Assembly (NCBI RefSeq): GCF_001886855.1
Contig: NZ_CP013197.1
Span: 310,001-374,000 of the forward strand
Source of the DNA: Spiroplasma citri
GTDB lineage: Bacteria; Bacillota_I; Bacilli_A; Mycoplasmatales; Mycoplasmataceae
Reading direction: 5' to 3'
Length of the DNA: 64,000 bases
In this document: in pieces, positions 1-9,949 of the stretch
Position numbering within the stretch: position 1 is the first letter of the stretch
How the letters are laid out: each line of letters begins with the position of its first letter
Notes under the pieces: generated by a model
Told to the model about the DNA's origin: nothing
What the model saw: the letters and a program-made list of their open reading frames with translations, nothing else
The model's database searches: none
Position numbers and translations under genes: made by a program

Positions 1-285
1 AATACTAAAATTAACCTGTCTAATTTTTGCGCGACATTTCAAAAAACATGTGTTGATATTATTATGCGAAAAACAAAATTAGCAATTCAAAATTTTCAAC
101 CGCAAATGGTTACGTTAGTCGGTGGGGTTTCAGCTAATAGCGCATTACGAGCAGCAATTTTAAATTTGGCAGCACCAAATTTAAAAGTCATTATTCCAAA
201 ATTAGAATATTGTACGGATAATGCTGCAATGATTGCTCGGTTAGCAGCACAAGAACTACTGGAAAACAACATAAAAGGAGACTAG
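1..285 (+). CDS. tsaD: TsaD, tRNA threonylcarbamoyladenosine synthase subunit, 3' end
   Basis: The last 94 codons of TsaD, the subunit that transfers the threonylcarbamoyl group to A37 of ANN-decoding tRNAs in the cytoplasm. The frame is open from base 1, so the start lies outside the window. The C-terminal hallmarks are visible: LVGGVSANSALR (nucleotide-binding fold) and the metal and substrate segment YCTDNAAMIA near the end. The next gene starts six bases after the stop, and its ribosome binding site (aaaggag, 274-280) lies inside the tsaD end, so the two are probably co-transcribed. Confidence 0.93.
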   Translation, partial: NTKINLSNFCATFQKTCVDIIMRKTKLAIQNFQPQMVTLVGGVSANSALRAAILNLAAPNLKVIIPKLEYCTDNAAMIARLAAQELLENNIKGD

Positions 286-290
286 ATAAA

Positions 291-1106
291 ATGGCATCAT
301 TTTTATCAAAATTAGAAACATTCGATTCAAAGAATTTTACTAAAAAAGAAAATGAAATTATTAAATATATTAAAGAAAATATGAAAGAAGTAACAACAAT
401 GAATATTGAAGTTTTAGCACAGCAGGTAAATACTGGTTATAGTGCAATATATGGTTTATTACGAAAAATGCAAATTAATGGTTATCGAGACTTTTTAATT
501 GCGATTGCTGCTGATATTGAAATTAAATCATTAGATTTTGAAAATATGGAAAGTCTAATGAAGAAGACATATTTTGATATTCTTAATCAAAATGATACGA
601 TGATTAATAATGAAAAGATGAATCAAACAATTAATGCAATTAAAGGAGCATATCGAATTTTTGTAATTGGAATGGGTTCAACAAATGCTTTATCACAAAC
701 ATTAGCGTTAGAATTATATCGTTTTGGCTTTAATGCTTTTAATCTAAATGAGAATGAAGAAGACTTAATGGTTCGTTCTCGTTTTATGAATAAAAATGAT
801 TTAATTTTAGCCTATTCATTATTCGGTGATAATGAAGCAGTTAATAAAGCATTAACAATTACAAAAGAAAAAGGAGTAACTATTGTAGTAATTTCTGGGA
901 AAGATATGTCAAAAGCAGTTAAATTAGCGAATTGGTCACACATTATTTCAACCCCAAATCAACGGGTAAATGATCATAAAATTTATGTTAACAAATTATT
1001 ACCTTGAATGTATTTTACTGATGATTTAATTAATAAAGTTTGATCATCAGATATTGTTGATAAAGATTTTGTAATGGATCAACAAGATAATCGTTGAGAT
1101 TATTAA
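291..1106 (+). CDS. RpiR-family transcriptional regulator (HTH plus SIS domain)
   Basis: A 271-residue protein with the RpiR layout: an N-terminal helix-turn-helix (about residues 1-75, with TGYSAIYGLLRKMQINGYRDF-type recognition region) and a C-terminal SIS sugar-phosphate-binding domain (about 110-240, FVIGMGSTNALSQ and YSLFGDNEAV). Family members sense phosphosugars and control sugar-use genes; the target here is unknown. TGA codons near the end are read as Trp. A good ribosome binding site lies in the end of tsaD. A second, broken copy follows immediately, so this locus held tandem paralogous regulators. Confidence 0.85.
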
Positions 1107-1110
1107 AACA

Positions 1111-1942
1111 ATGGATAATATTTCAATTCTCTCAAAGTTATCAATGATTCAAGGAACTTGCACAAAAAAAGAAATTAAAATTGCAAATTATATTCGTGAA
1201 AATATTCATAATATTCGAAATCTTAAAATTGAAGATTTGTCAAAAGTAACTGGAATAGGTTATTCACCAATTTATTCTTTAATTTAAAAATTAGGCCTTA
1301 TTTGGTTATCGTGATTTTATTATTGCAATCGTTGCAGAACAAGAACGTTTGGAAACCAATAATTTGTATTTAGATTCAACAGAAAATATTTTTTTATATT
1401 ATCAAGATATGTTAGAACGTAATCAACAGACTTTTGATAATGTTAAAGTTTTAGAAACAGTTACTTTACTAAAAAAAGCGAAAGTAATTTATTTAGCTGG
1501 TTTGGGAATTTCATCGTTAGCAGTAAAAGAATTAGCTACCCGTTTATTTAGTTTTGGGTTTACTTGTAGTTTGTTGATGGAAAATGAAAGCAATATTATT
1601 ACCCGTGCGAGTTTAATACAACCAGATGATTTATTAATTTGTATAAGTTTAGAAGGAAAAACAATGGCTGTGATAGCAGCAGCTAAGGAAGCTAAAAATA
1701 ATGGGGTAAATGTAATTGGTATTACATCAAAGTATAATTCGGATTTATCAAAATATACCGATATTATGCATACTATTATTTCTTCAACTTTGTATGAAAA
1801 AAATGAAATTTTTATTTCTGCTTTATTACTGTTAATATATTGAAATGATAATTTAATTAAAACTCTTTTATCTGTTGATAAAGAGCATCAATATTTAGAA
1901 AATAGAATTAAAAGTAATAAAATTTTAAAAAAATATTGTTAA
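1111..1942 (+). pseudogene. Second RpiR-family regulator, disrupted
   Basis: A paralogue of the preceding gene in two pieces. The frame beginning at 1111 encodes an HTH start (MDNISILSKLSMIQG) that runs through GYSPIYSLI and ends at a TAA near 1286. The rest, starting FGYRDFIIAIVAEQ, continues in another frame at about 1302-1942 with a SIS domain (YLAGLGISSLAVKELATR, CISLEGKTM). Joining the parts needs both removal of the stop and one frame change, which favours real decay over a single sequencing error. The SIS part has few further defects, so inactivation may be recent. Confidence 0.8.
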
Positions 1943-1946
1943 AATC

Positions 1947-1975
1947 AAAGGAACTAATGTTCCTTTTTATTTTTT
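1947..1975 (+). terminator. Rho-independent terminator after the RpiR genes
   Basis: The arms aaaggaac (1947-1954) and gttccttt (1959-1966) pair perfectly around a 4-nt loop and lead into a T-rich tract. Confidence 0.75.
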
Positions 1976-1979
1976 ATAG

Positions 1980-1985
1980 TATAAT
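1980..1985 (+). promoter_or_regulatory. -10 element of deoD
   Basis: A perfect TATAAT about 40 bases upstream of deoD, directly after a terminator. No convincing -35 box is seen. Confidence 0.5.
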
Positions 1986-2022
1986 ATAAATTAAATATAG
2001 AAAATGTTAAAAGGGAAATAAA

Positions 2023-2732
2023 ATGACACCACATATCAATGCTAAACAAGAAGAAATTGCCGAAACAGTCTTAATGCCCGGAGACCCATTACGAGCAAAG
2101 TTTATTGCGGAAACTTTTCTAGAAAAGATAAAATTAGTAAATGAAATTCGAAATATGTATATCTACACTGGAACTTATAAAAATAAAACAATTACAGTTG
2201 CTGGAAGTGAAATGGGCTGTCCAAGTATTGGGATTTATTCATATGAATTATTTAAATTTTATAATGTTGATAATATTATTCGAATTGGTTCAGCGGGTAG
2301 TTATGATGATGCACTAAAGATTTATGATATTGTTAATGCAACAGCAGCTTATGGTGAAAATAATTATGCTAGAATTGTAGCAGGGATAGAAGATGAAGTT
2401 TTAAATTCTTCACAACATCTTTTTGCAACAATTGAAGAAGTTGCTAAAGCAAAGCAAATTAAAACTTTCCCTGAAATTGTTCATTCATCTGATGTGTTTT
2501 ATCGTAAAAATGAGTATGATTGAAAAAAAATAAAGCCAAGTATAATACAGTATGTGTAGAAATGGAAGCATTTGCTTTGTTTGCAAATGCATTAACATTA
2601 AAGAAAAGTGCAGCAGCATTATTAACAATTTCTGATTCCTTTATTACAGGTGAATTAACAACAACAGCCGAACGACAAAATAATTTTTACCAAATGGTAG
2701 AGTTGGAATTAGAAAGTGCAATTAAATTATAA
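2023..2732 (+). pseudogene. deoD: Purine nucleoside phosphorylase DeoD, frameshifted
   Basis: DeoD phosphorolyses purine (deoxy)nucleosides in salvage. The N-terminal 167 codons carry MPGDPLRAKFIAETFLE and RIGSAGSYDD. The C-terminal part carries VCVEMEAFALF (the purine-binding VEMEA motif) and TTTAERQ, but in the -1 frame. The switch falls in an A8 run at 2523-2530 that reads as a slippery A-AAA-AAA in the upstream frame. Joined, the product is about 236 residues, the normal DeoD length, and nothing else is damaged. It could be a genuine indel, a sequencing error, or a gene rescued by slippage. A ribosome binding site (aaaggg) precedes the ATG. Confidence 0.8.
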
Positions 2733-2752
2733 AAGAAAAAAGGAGAAAAAAT

Positions 2753-4120
2753 ATGACAACAGTTTTACAGTTATATCAAGATCAAATTAAAGATCAAAGT
2801 GAAGTTACAATTTTGGGATGAGTGCGTTCTAATCGTAGTAGTAGTAAATTAGGTTTTTTAGTTATGAATGATGGGACTGTTTTTGATAATGTGCAAATTG
2901 TTTATAGACCAGAGCAACTTGCTAATTTTTTAGCAATTAGTAGTTTACGAATTTCATCAGCAATTAAAGTAGTTGGAAAGTTTTGCTTAACACCATCTGC
3001 AAAACAACCATTTGAAATTCAAGCATCAGTAATTGAAATTCTTGATGAGGCAACCGAAGATTATCCGTTACAAAAAAAAGAGCATTCTTATGAATATTTA
3101 CGTGAAATTGCTCATTTGCGAGCAAAAACTAATACATTTAATGCAGTTTTCCGAATTCGTAGTAGTAGTTCTTTTGCAATTCATGAATTTTTTAATAAAA
3201 ATAATTTTATTTATGTTCATACACCAATTATTACTGGAAATGACGCTGAAGGTGCTGGTGAATCATTTATTGTAACAACGAGAACGGATGACAATTATAA
3301 TGAAGATTTCTTTGGAAAAAAAGCTAGTTTAACTGTTTCAGGTCAGCTTCATGCTGAGGGTTTTGCACAAGCTTTTCGCAATGTTTATACTTTTGGCCCA
3401 ACATTTCGTGCTGAAAATTCTAATACAACAAGACATGCTGCTGAATTTTGAATGATTGAGCCTGAAATTGCTTTTATTGATCTAGAAGAAAATATGGCAT
3501 TAATTGAAAAAATGATTAAGCATATTATTAATTATTTATTTGTTAATAATAGCCATGAACTTGCCTTTTTAAATAGTAACGTTGATGATAAATTATTGAA
3601 AAGATTAAAAAGTGTTATAAATGATGAATTTGTTCGTCTATCATATACAAAGTCAATTGAAATTTTACAAAAAGCTGTGACAAAAGGCCAAAAATTTGAA
3701 AATACGAATATTTTTTGAGGAATGGATTTACAAACTGAGCATGAAAGATATTTATGTGAAATAGAAACAAAAAAACCAACCTTTTTATTTAATTATCCAA
3801 AAGAAATTAAAGCATTTTATATGAAAATTAATGATGATAATAAAACAGTTGCGGCTTGTGATTTATTAGTGCCAGGAATTGGAGAATTAGTTGGTGGTAG
3901 TGTTCGTGAAAATGATTATGATAAAATTGTCAACCGTTGCAATGAATTAAAAATTCCAACGATAGATTTACAATGATATATTGATTTACGAAAATATGGA
4001 TATTATAAAAGTGCAGGTTTTGGATTAGGGTTTGAACGTTTTGTTATGTATGTGACAGGAATGACAAATATTCGTGATGTGATTCCATTTCCACGCACCC
4101 CACGAAACTTATTATTTTAA
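2753..4120 (+). CDS. asnS: Asparaginyl-tRNA synthetase
   Basis: A 455-residue class IIb aminoacyl-tRNA synthetase charging tRNA-Asn. An N-terminal OB-fold anticodon-binding domain ([18 protein letters not shown]) is followed by the catalytic core: motif 2 near [21 protein letters not shown] and motif 3 at the end ([15 protein letters not shown] and [12 protein letters not shown]). Several in-frame TGA codons fall at expected tryptophans, for example after HAAEF, good evidence for genetic code 4. RBS aggag lies 8-12 bases upstream of the ATG, 20 bases after deoD. Confidence 0.95.
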
Positions 4121-4163
4121 TTTGATGCATATAAAAATTTTATTTAATTATAATTTTTTTTGT

Positions 4164-4169
4164 TATAAT
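4164..4169 (+). promoter_or_regulatory. -10 element of the XRE regulator gene
   Basis: A perfect TATAAT in the 125-nt gap between asnS and the small regulator gene. The -35 is not clear. Confidence 0.45.
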
Positions 4170-4245
4170 TTTAGCATTGCATAGATAGAGAGACATAAAA
4201 TATTTAACTTAGTTACTTATGATAATATGAAAGGAACATATATAA

Positions 4246-4563
4246 ATGAACGAAGTTATTAGACAATTACGAATTCATAAAGGATTAACTCAACGTGAAT
4301 TAGCCAAAATGTCAGGGTTACAACAATCAACTATTTGTCTAATTGAAAAAGATTGTTCAAAAACAAGTTGAAATAAAATTTTAAAATTACTCGTTGCACT
4401 AAAATTAGATGTTAAAAAATTTATTGATAAATTATATACATACAATGAATATAAAGTATATGAGTTTTTATCATTAATTATTGATAATCCCAAAATTCGT
4501 AAAGAGCTTGATCAAAATCCACGATTATTAGCATTAAAAGTATTACGAATTTTTACTAATTAA
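4246..4563 (+). CDS. Small XRE-family DNA-binding protein
   Basis: A 105-residue protein whose first 60 residues form a Cro/CI-type helix-turn-helix (IRQLRIHKGLTQRELAKMSG then QQSTICLIEKD). The C-terminal half (about 65-105) is helical and unrecognised. It is monocistronic, with its own -10 box, RBS aaagga (4230-4235) and a terminator at 4622. It may be a chromosomal regulator or a phage-type repressor remnant. Neighbours do not show its target. Confidence 0.8.
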
Positions 4564-4621
4564 GAAAAAAGTTAGATAATTTTGTCTTACCATGCAGTTG
4601 AATTAACTATAAAAATAAAAT

Positions 4622-4645
4622 AAAGACCTATTAGGTCTTTTATCT
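4622..4645 (+). terminator. Rho-independent terminator
   Basis: aaagacct pairs with aggtcttt around a 3-nt loop, followed by a T-rich tail. Confidence 0.75.
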
Positions 4646-4722
4646 TTTAATAAACGGTTTAATTAAAAAATGATATAATAATACTACTTAATTATTAATT
4701 ATAGTAATGTGAGGAATAAAAA

Positions 4723-5211
4723 TTGATTTGAGATTATTATTTTATCTTTGATGGTAATGGTAAAGAACAAAATTTACGATGTATTTGTAAAACAGCTGCT
4801 GATGCAGAACAAGCATTAGAGGATTGTTATTTAGATAATAAATATAATGTAGATATTATTAAAGCAATTTCATTTTGTTTAATATTTACATTTGATAGTA
4901 CAACTGATAATTACGAATTAAACAAACAAGGAACAGAAAGTTTTTTTAAAAAATTATCAATTTGTCAACAATGTAATCGTGTTAAAAATAAATTAGATTG
5001 CCATCAACTTTGTTCAGAATGTGAAAGTGAATTAGTTGGTTTGGAAACTTTTCAATGTGATTTATGTAAAAAACACCGTCTTGTTCGTGATGACTTTAAT
5101 CGCGAATTATTTGGAAAATTATTAGTAAATAATAAAGAGTATATAATTTGTTTTAAATGTGCTGCACAAAATTTTCGAAAGGACGCAAAAACAGAAGGGA
5201 TGAAAAGATAG
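4723..5211 (+). CDS. Cysteine-rich putative zinc-binding protein A
   Basis: A 162-residue protein of unknown function. I chose the TTG start because gaggaa (4711-4716) lies six bases upstream and the frame opens with MIWDYYFIFDGNGKEQ. The first 80 residues look like a small alpha/beta domain. The second half carries four paired cysteines (CQQC, CSEC, CDLC, CFKC), the pattern of two zinc ribbons. Its stop overlaps the GTG start of the next gene, which has the same architecture, so the two form a co-translated paralogous pair. Confidence 0.7.
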
Positions 5212-5681
5212 TGAATACAATTAAAAATTTATATATTGTTTTTTATACTGATAATGCGCATTATCCTAATCAAGGAAAAATTGTTAAAGTTTTTACTGAT
5301 AGTGAACCAGCAAGAAAATATTTATTGACAAAAGTTAATTTAAACGGAAAAAAAATTACAAAAGATAATAAATGAATTTTAAAAGTGTATAGTTATGTTG
5401 GAGCTAATGATTTTTATGAATACTCAAAATGAGAAACAACTCAATTTAAAAATATGGTTGGCAATTGTATTCATTGTCATAAATATTTTTTACGAGAAAA
5501 TAATGCTAATATGTGTGATGAGTGTTTAGGGCAAGTAAAACAAGGTTTAAAAGAATGTGAAGTTTGTCATAATTTTTTTAATCCAGCTGGGATTAAATTT
5601 GTTTCAAATGGTGATGTTTTTCCATCTTTAGCTTGTCAGGAATGCACACAAACATTATTACAAAATTTAAATATTAAATAG
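5211..5681 (+). CDS. Cysteine-rich putative zinc-binding protein B
   Basis: A 156-residue paralogue of the preceding protein. An N-terminal alpha/beta domain (NLYIVFYTDNAHYPNQGKI) is followed by four CxxC pairs (CIHC, CDEC, CEVC, CQEC). The GTG start shares its first base with the upstream TAG, and agaagg lies 13-18 bases upstream. Two in-frame TGA codons encode Trp. No catalytic motif is seen; a zinc-stabilised binding protein (nucleic acid or protein) is the cautious reading. Confidence 0.7.
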
Positions 5682-5767
5682 TTTTTTTAAAAATAAAATT
5701 TTAACAAAAAGATACCATTAAGATATTAAAATAATATTAATTAAATATTAATTATAGGAGGTTTTTT

Positions 5768-6617
5768 ATGTTAAAGTGGAATACTAAAATTTTATTTTAT
5801 GTACGGTTAAATGTTTTATTTTTAATTTTATTTTTTTAATTACTGATTTAGTATTAGCAATAATTAGTCCGCAACCCCAATTTTCTGATTTAGGATATGC
5901 AGAACGAGTATCAAATTATTATTTGTTTTTTACAACGCAAACTAATTATATTATTGTTGCTGTCTCCTTTTTCATTTATTTATTTGAAAATAAGTTTAAA
6001 ATTCAAAGTCCTAGTTATTTAATTAAATTAGCGGTGACAACATATATTACAATTACAATGGTAGTTTTTTGACTTGGAATTTTTACAAGTACACAAGATG
6101 CTAATCAATACAATGTATATGCTTGAATATCAACAATTGTTTTGCACTTAGTAATTCCAATTAGATGATTATTAGTTATATTTTAACAGCAGGTACTTTT
6201 CAATATAATTTAAAACAGCATTATAAATTAGCATTATGATTAATTTTAATTTATCCAGTTTGTTATTTTATTGTAATTTTAATTCAAGGAACATTACGCC
6301 ATTTAGATGATAGACCATCTGATACTTGATATCCTTATTTTTTTCTTAATGTTTATCAAGAGTGAGGATGATTAATTTTAACTTTTTCTTTTATTTGTAT
6401 TTTAACTTTATTTATTGGTTTACAATATTTATATATTTTTTTAAATAATAAGTTATATTCGAAATATCAGGGAGAAACATTAAACAAACGAGTAAATGAA
6501 AAAATATTTGGTATTAGTGGAAAAAGAATGACATTGCATAAAAAAGATGTTTTCATTCCACAATCAGTGCTAAATGTTTTTAAAAATGATTCTTATGAAG
6601 GAGAAAAATATGATTAG
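5768..6617 (+). pseudogene. Multi-pass membrane protein gene, two frame breaks
   Basis: Remains of a polytopic membrane protein of about 280 residues. The start (5768, RBS aggaggt) leads into a hydrophobic segment and stops at a TAA near 5837 in a T-rich run. The frame resumes with TDLVLAIISPQPQFS and NYYLFFTTQTNYIIVAV, then breaks again near 6183. The last part (ILTAGTFQYNLKQHYKLALW to the stop) has three or four more membrane helices and a basic cytoplasmic tail. The pattern resembles DUF1600/Pr6Pr-like mollicute membrane proteins, which is only a tentative match. Confidence 0.65.
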
Positions 6618-6625
6618 CAAAAAAT

Positions 6626-6657
6626 AAAGTGTTAAGTTAAAAAACTTGACTCTTTTT
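6626..6657 (+). terminator. Terminator before rpsP
   Basis: A 13-bp stem with one mismatch and one wobble (arms starting aaagtgttaagtt and ending cttgactcttt), then T6. It overlaps the -35 box of the next promoter. Confidence 0.55.
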
Positions 6658-6673
6658 TAATTTCGGGTATTAT
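6646..6673 (+). promoter_or_regulatory. Promoter of the rpsP operon
   Basis: TTGACT (6646-6651) and TATTAT (6668-6673) are separated by 16 bases, a near-consensus sigma-70 type promoter 60 bases before rpsP. Its -35 box sits in the 3' arm of the preceding terminator hairpin. Confidence 0.6.
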
Positions 6674-6732
6674 ATAAAGGATGTTAAGTTTTATAGTTTA
6701 ACATGAACACAGAATTAGAAAGGAAATTATTA

Positions 6733-7092
6733 ATGGTAAAATTACGTTTAAAAAGAATAGGGAAAAAGAAAGCAGCATTCTATCGAATTGTTGCAACAGA
6801 TGCTCGTGTCAAACGTGATGGAGAATATATTGAGTTAATTGGAACATATAATCCTATTAATGGTGATGTGAAAATTAATCATGATCTTGCTTACAAATGA
6901 TTATTAACAGGGGCACAACCAACTGATACTGTTCGTAATTTGTTGAGTAAAGAAGGTTTAATGACTAAATTGCATAATGAAAAATATGTTGCTAAAACAA
7001 CAAAGAGTACAAAAGAAAAGATAGCAACAAATTCAAAAGCAAAGGTAACAAAAAGTACAAAAGCAAAGACAACAACAGAAGCAAAAAAATAG
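6733..7092 (+). CDS. rpsP: 30S ribosomal protein S16
   Basis: A 119-residue ribosomal protein starting [20 protein letters not shown], with the conserved ELIGTYNP. The ATG at 6733 is preferred over an in-frame ATG at 6703 because gaaagga lies just upstream of it and the family begins here. The body ends near LLSKEGL; a 45-residue Lys/Thr/Ala tail (repeats of KSTKAKT type) follows, longer than in most bacteria. First gene of the rpsP-khpA-rimM-trmD-rplS operon. Confidence 0.95.
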
Positions 7093-7119
7093 TTGTAATT
7101 AAGAATGTGGTGTTAATTA

Positions 7120-7371
7120 ATGTATATTACCGAACTTAAAAATTTAATTAATCCGTTAATTTGTCAGGCTAATAATGAATTATATTATGAAATTCGCCAA
7201 ATGCCACCGACAAAAATAGAAGAAATTAACTTATTAGTAATGTGTAGTGAAGAAGTGTTTGGGTATGTTGTTGGTAAAGCAGGAATAATTGCTAATAGTT
7301 TGCGAATTTTATTAAATATTAGAGCACATGTTGATCAAAATAAAGTTAATATTAAGTTTGAGGTTTTATAG
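7120..7371 (+). CDS. khpA: KhpA-like KH-domain RNA-binding protein
   Basis: An 83-residue single KH domain with the GxxG loop in GYVVGKAGIIANSLR (about residues 48-62). KhpA proteins bind RNA and are usually encoded between rpsP and rimM, as here. Its stop codon abuts the rimM ATG, so translation is probably coupled. The ribosome binding site is weak. Confidence 0.85.
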   Translation: MYITELKNLINPLICQANNELYYEIRQMPPTKIEEINLLVMCSEEVFGYVVGKAGIIANSLRILLNIRAHVDQNKVNIKFEVL

Positions 7372-7863
7372 ATGGAAGATTTATTAAAAATTTTTAAGAT
7401 TAAAAAGCCCCATGCAATTAAAGGCGAGGTTAAAGCAACTTTATTAATAAACATTAAAAATATAAATAAATTACTTAATAAATTAATGTTTATTCAAGTT
7501 CAAATGATGTATACACCAGTAACATTAATTAAGATTACTGCTACCAAACAAGATTATATTTTAAAGTTTAAAGATTTTACTAATATTAATGAGGTAATAT
7601 CGTTTAAAGAATGCTATTTGTTTGGTCAAAAAACAGATTTGAATTACGCAGAAGTTATTAATCAAGAAAATTTAATTAATTTTACAGTCTTTCATAGTCA
7701 TAAAAAAATTGGAGTCTTAGTAAATCAATTTGAAACAAAAGCACATCTTGTTTTTGAAATTAAAACAACAGATGGTACATTAATGATGATTCCAAATGTT
7801 GATGCGTATGTTGAACAAGTTAATCTTCAACAACAAAAAATTATTTTAAAAAGGATGATTTAA
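7372..7863 (+). CDS. rimM: Ribosome maturation factor RimM
   Basis: A 163-residue protein assisting maturation of the 30S head domain and binding S19. The N-terminal beta-barrel shows the family pattern FKIKKPHAIKGEVKATLL. The C-terminal PRC barrel contains LVNQFETKAHLVFEIKTTDG and MMIPNVDAYVEQVNLQQQKI. It starts directly after the khpA stop, and one base separates it from trmD. Confidence 0.88.
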   Translation: MEDLLKIFKIKKPHAIKGEVKATLLINIKNINKLLNKLMFIQVQMMYTPVTLIKITATKQDYILKFKDFTNINEVISFKECYLFGQKTDLNYAEVINQENLINFTVFHSHKKIGVLVNQFETKAHLVFEIKTTDGTLMMIPNVDAYVEQVNLQQQKIILKRMI

Positions 7864-7864
7864 G

Positions 7865-8596
7865 ATGAAAAAGTTTACAGTATTAACTTTATTTCCAGAA
7901 ATGTTTAATAATTTTATGACAACATCAATTATTAAAAAAGCACTTTGTGAAAAGATGATTACAATTAAAATTGTTGATATTCGTGATTATAGCATTGGCA
8001 AACATCATCAAGTTGATGATTACCAATATGGTGGTGGTGAAGGCATGGTTTTAATGATTGAACCATTAGTAGCAACTATTAAAGCTCACCAAACAAAAGA
8101 CAGTCTAACAATTTTGTTAACACCACAAGGGAAACAATATGTTCAGGAACAAGTGCAACAATTTGCAGCAAATAATAATGATTTAATCTTAGTTTGTGGG
8201 CATTATGAAGGTTTTGATGAAAGAGTTTTATATTATATTGATTACGAATTATCAATTGGTGATTATATTTTAACTGGTGGTGAATTAGCTAGTATGGTTG
8301 TAATTGATAGTGTCACTCGTTTATGCAAAAATGTAATTAATACACAATCACATTTAAATGATTCTTTTTCTAACAATCTATTAGATTATCCTGTTTATAC
8401 AAAACCAGTTGAATATGATGGACATTATGTTCCTGAAGTTTTATTAAGTGGTCATCATCAGAAAATTGCCCAATGACGAGAATATGAAGCATTAAAAAAA
8501 ACTTGATTAAAACGTCCTGATCTTTTAGAAAAAAAAGTTTTAACCACAGAACAACAAATATTATTAGAAAAAATTAAAAGCGAAAAAAAGGTTTAA
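7865..8596 (+). CDS. trmD: tRNA (guanine-37-N1)-methyltransferase
   Basis: A 243-residue SPOUT methyltransferase making m1G37, which prevents +1 frameshifting. Motifs: [14 protein letters not shown] at the start, [21 protein letters not shown] and the AdoMet knot segment [13 protein letters not shown], then [12 protein letters not shown]. Trp codons near the end are TGA. It follows rimM by one base in the ribosomal operon. Confidence 0.95.
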
Positions 8597-8621
8597 TTAC
8601 CGTAGAAAGGAAAAAACAGTT

Positions 8622-8978
8622 ATGAAGATGAATTTAACAGAAGAAATTACAAAGCCTCAACTTCGTAGTGATTTGCCACAATTTTCTTCAGGAGATACAA
8701 TTAAAGTACATTATAAAATCCAGGAAGGAAATAAGTTTAGAATTCAGGCTTTTGAAGGAGTAGTAATTAAGTTACAAGGTAGCGGAATTGTTAAATCAGT
8801 TACAATTCGTAAAATTAGTAATGGAGCTGGAGTTGAAAGAAAATTCCCTTTACATTCACCATTAATTGATAAGATTGAAATTGTAAAATATGGACGAGTT
8901 TGTCGTGCTAGAATTTATTACATGCGTAATCGTACTGGTAAAGCTGCTCGAATCAAAGAGATTATTAAAACAAAATAA
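8622..8978 (+). CDS. rplS: 50S ribosomal protein L19
   Basis: A 118-residue L19, recognised by [23 protein letters not shown] and the C-terminal [23 protein letters not shown] gaaagga (about 8605-8611) precedes the ATG; an internal ATG two codons later is also possible. Last gene of the operon, with a terminator immediately downstream. Confidence 0.95.
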   Translation: MKMNLTEEITKPQLRSDLPQFSSGDTIKVHYKIQEGNKFRIQAFEGVVIKLQGSGIVKSVTIRKISNGAGVERKFPLHSPLIDKIEIVKYGRVCRARIYYMRNRTGKAARIKEIIKTK

Positions 8979-8982
8979 CCCT

Positions 8983-9006
8983 AAAAGACTGATAAAGTCT
9001 TTTTAA
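8983..9006 (+). terminator. Terminator of the rpsP-rplS operon
   Basis: aaaagact pairs with agtctttt around a 6-nt loop, followed by a short T tract. Confidence 0.75.
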
Positions 9007-9048
9007 TTTGTATTAAAATAATAACACAAGGAAGAAACACAATTATGT

Positions 9049-9894
9049 GTGATAAGAAATTTTCAATTCCCAAATAATTTATTAAAAATAATTAAAAAGG
9101 TTTATAAACTTGCTGAAACAGCTGATGTTATTATTGAAATTGTTGATGCAAGAATTGCACATTCTGGTGGTAATCTTTTAAATTATGCAAAATTAAATGA
9201 TGTGAAAAGAATAATTTTATTTTTAAACACACAAAAAGCTGATGTTGAACAAACAAAAAAATGAATGGAATATTATCAAAACCAAGGAATTTATTGCCAA
9301 ATGCTATTGTGTCATGATGAGCAAACTAGTAAAGAATATCATCAGTGTTTAGCCAATTTTAAGAAACTTTTAAAAAAGTATGCTAATAAGAAAATATTAA
9401 TTATTAGTTTACCAGATAGTAATAAAGAGATTTTATTAGAAAAAATATTTGATAATAATGAATTCTTTGAGAAAGCAAAAGGAATATTTTTTGCTCGTGA
9501 AAAGATTTATCGTTATAATTAATATTGAATTTATTGACACAGTACCAATTACGGGGATTAATTTTTCTCAACCAAATGTTTATTGAAATACACAAATTTT
9601 AGGGCTTTTTAAAATAGAAGATAATACGGAAATAGTGGCAATTAAAGCATTCCAATTATTATTATCAAAATATCAAAAAAAATAGAAACAGCATATAGTG
9701 TCCGGATTCAACCAAAATCATCAGTAAAATAAATTGTTAAAGAATTTATTAAATTAATGACAACAAATTTGTCTTTACTAGAATGTGAAACAACCGATAA
9801 TTTATTTCTTTGTGCTAAATTTTTAGAAGATATTAAAAAAGGGAAAAAAATTCCCGCAATTTCATTAGAATGAGTTGAAGATTACTTTAAATAA
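9049..9894 (+). pseudogene. Decayed RbgA/YlqF-like GTPase
   Basis: A degraded relative of the intact rbgA that follows. The readable parts keep the family order: ADVIIEIVDARIAHSGGN, then LFLNTQKADVEQTKKW in place of the usual NKKD region, a central stretch, and after a frame change IEFIDTVPITGINFSQPN in place of DTPG. Stops lie near 9520, 9683 and 9731. The G1 P-loop is gone (KILIISLPDSNKEILLEK), so GTP binding was lost before the later breaks. It may descend from an old duplication that became a non-GTPase. Confidence 0.65.
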
Positions 9895-9949
9895 TTTTTA
9901 TTTAAAATTATAAAAGTTTTCAAAAAAAGGTTGAAAGGAGGAAAATAAA

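Noticed and set aside
2753-4120. Apparent premature stops (TGA) in asnS, guaA, rbgA, pstCA, pdhA and others
   Set aside because: All fall at expected tryptophans and the frames continue, so they show genetic code 4, not decay.
7021-7092. Lys/Thr/Ala repeats at the end of rpsP taken as a separate gene or repeat element
   Set aside because: They are in frame with S16, and such basic tails occur on ribosomal proteins of this group.
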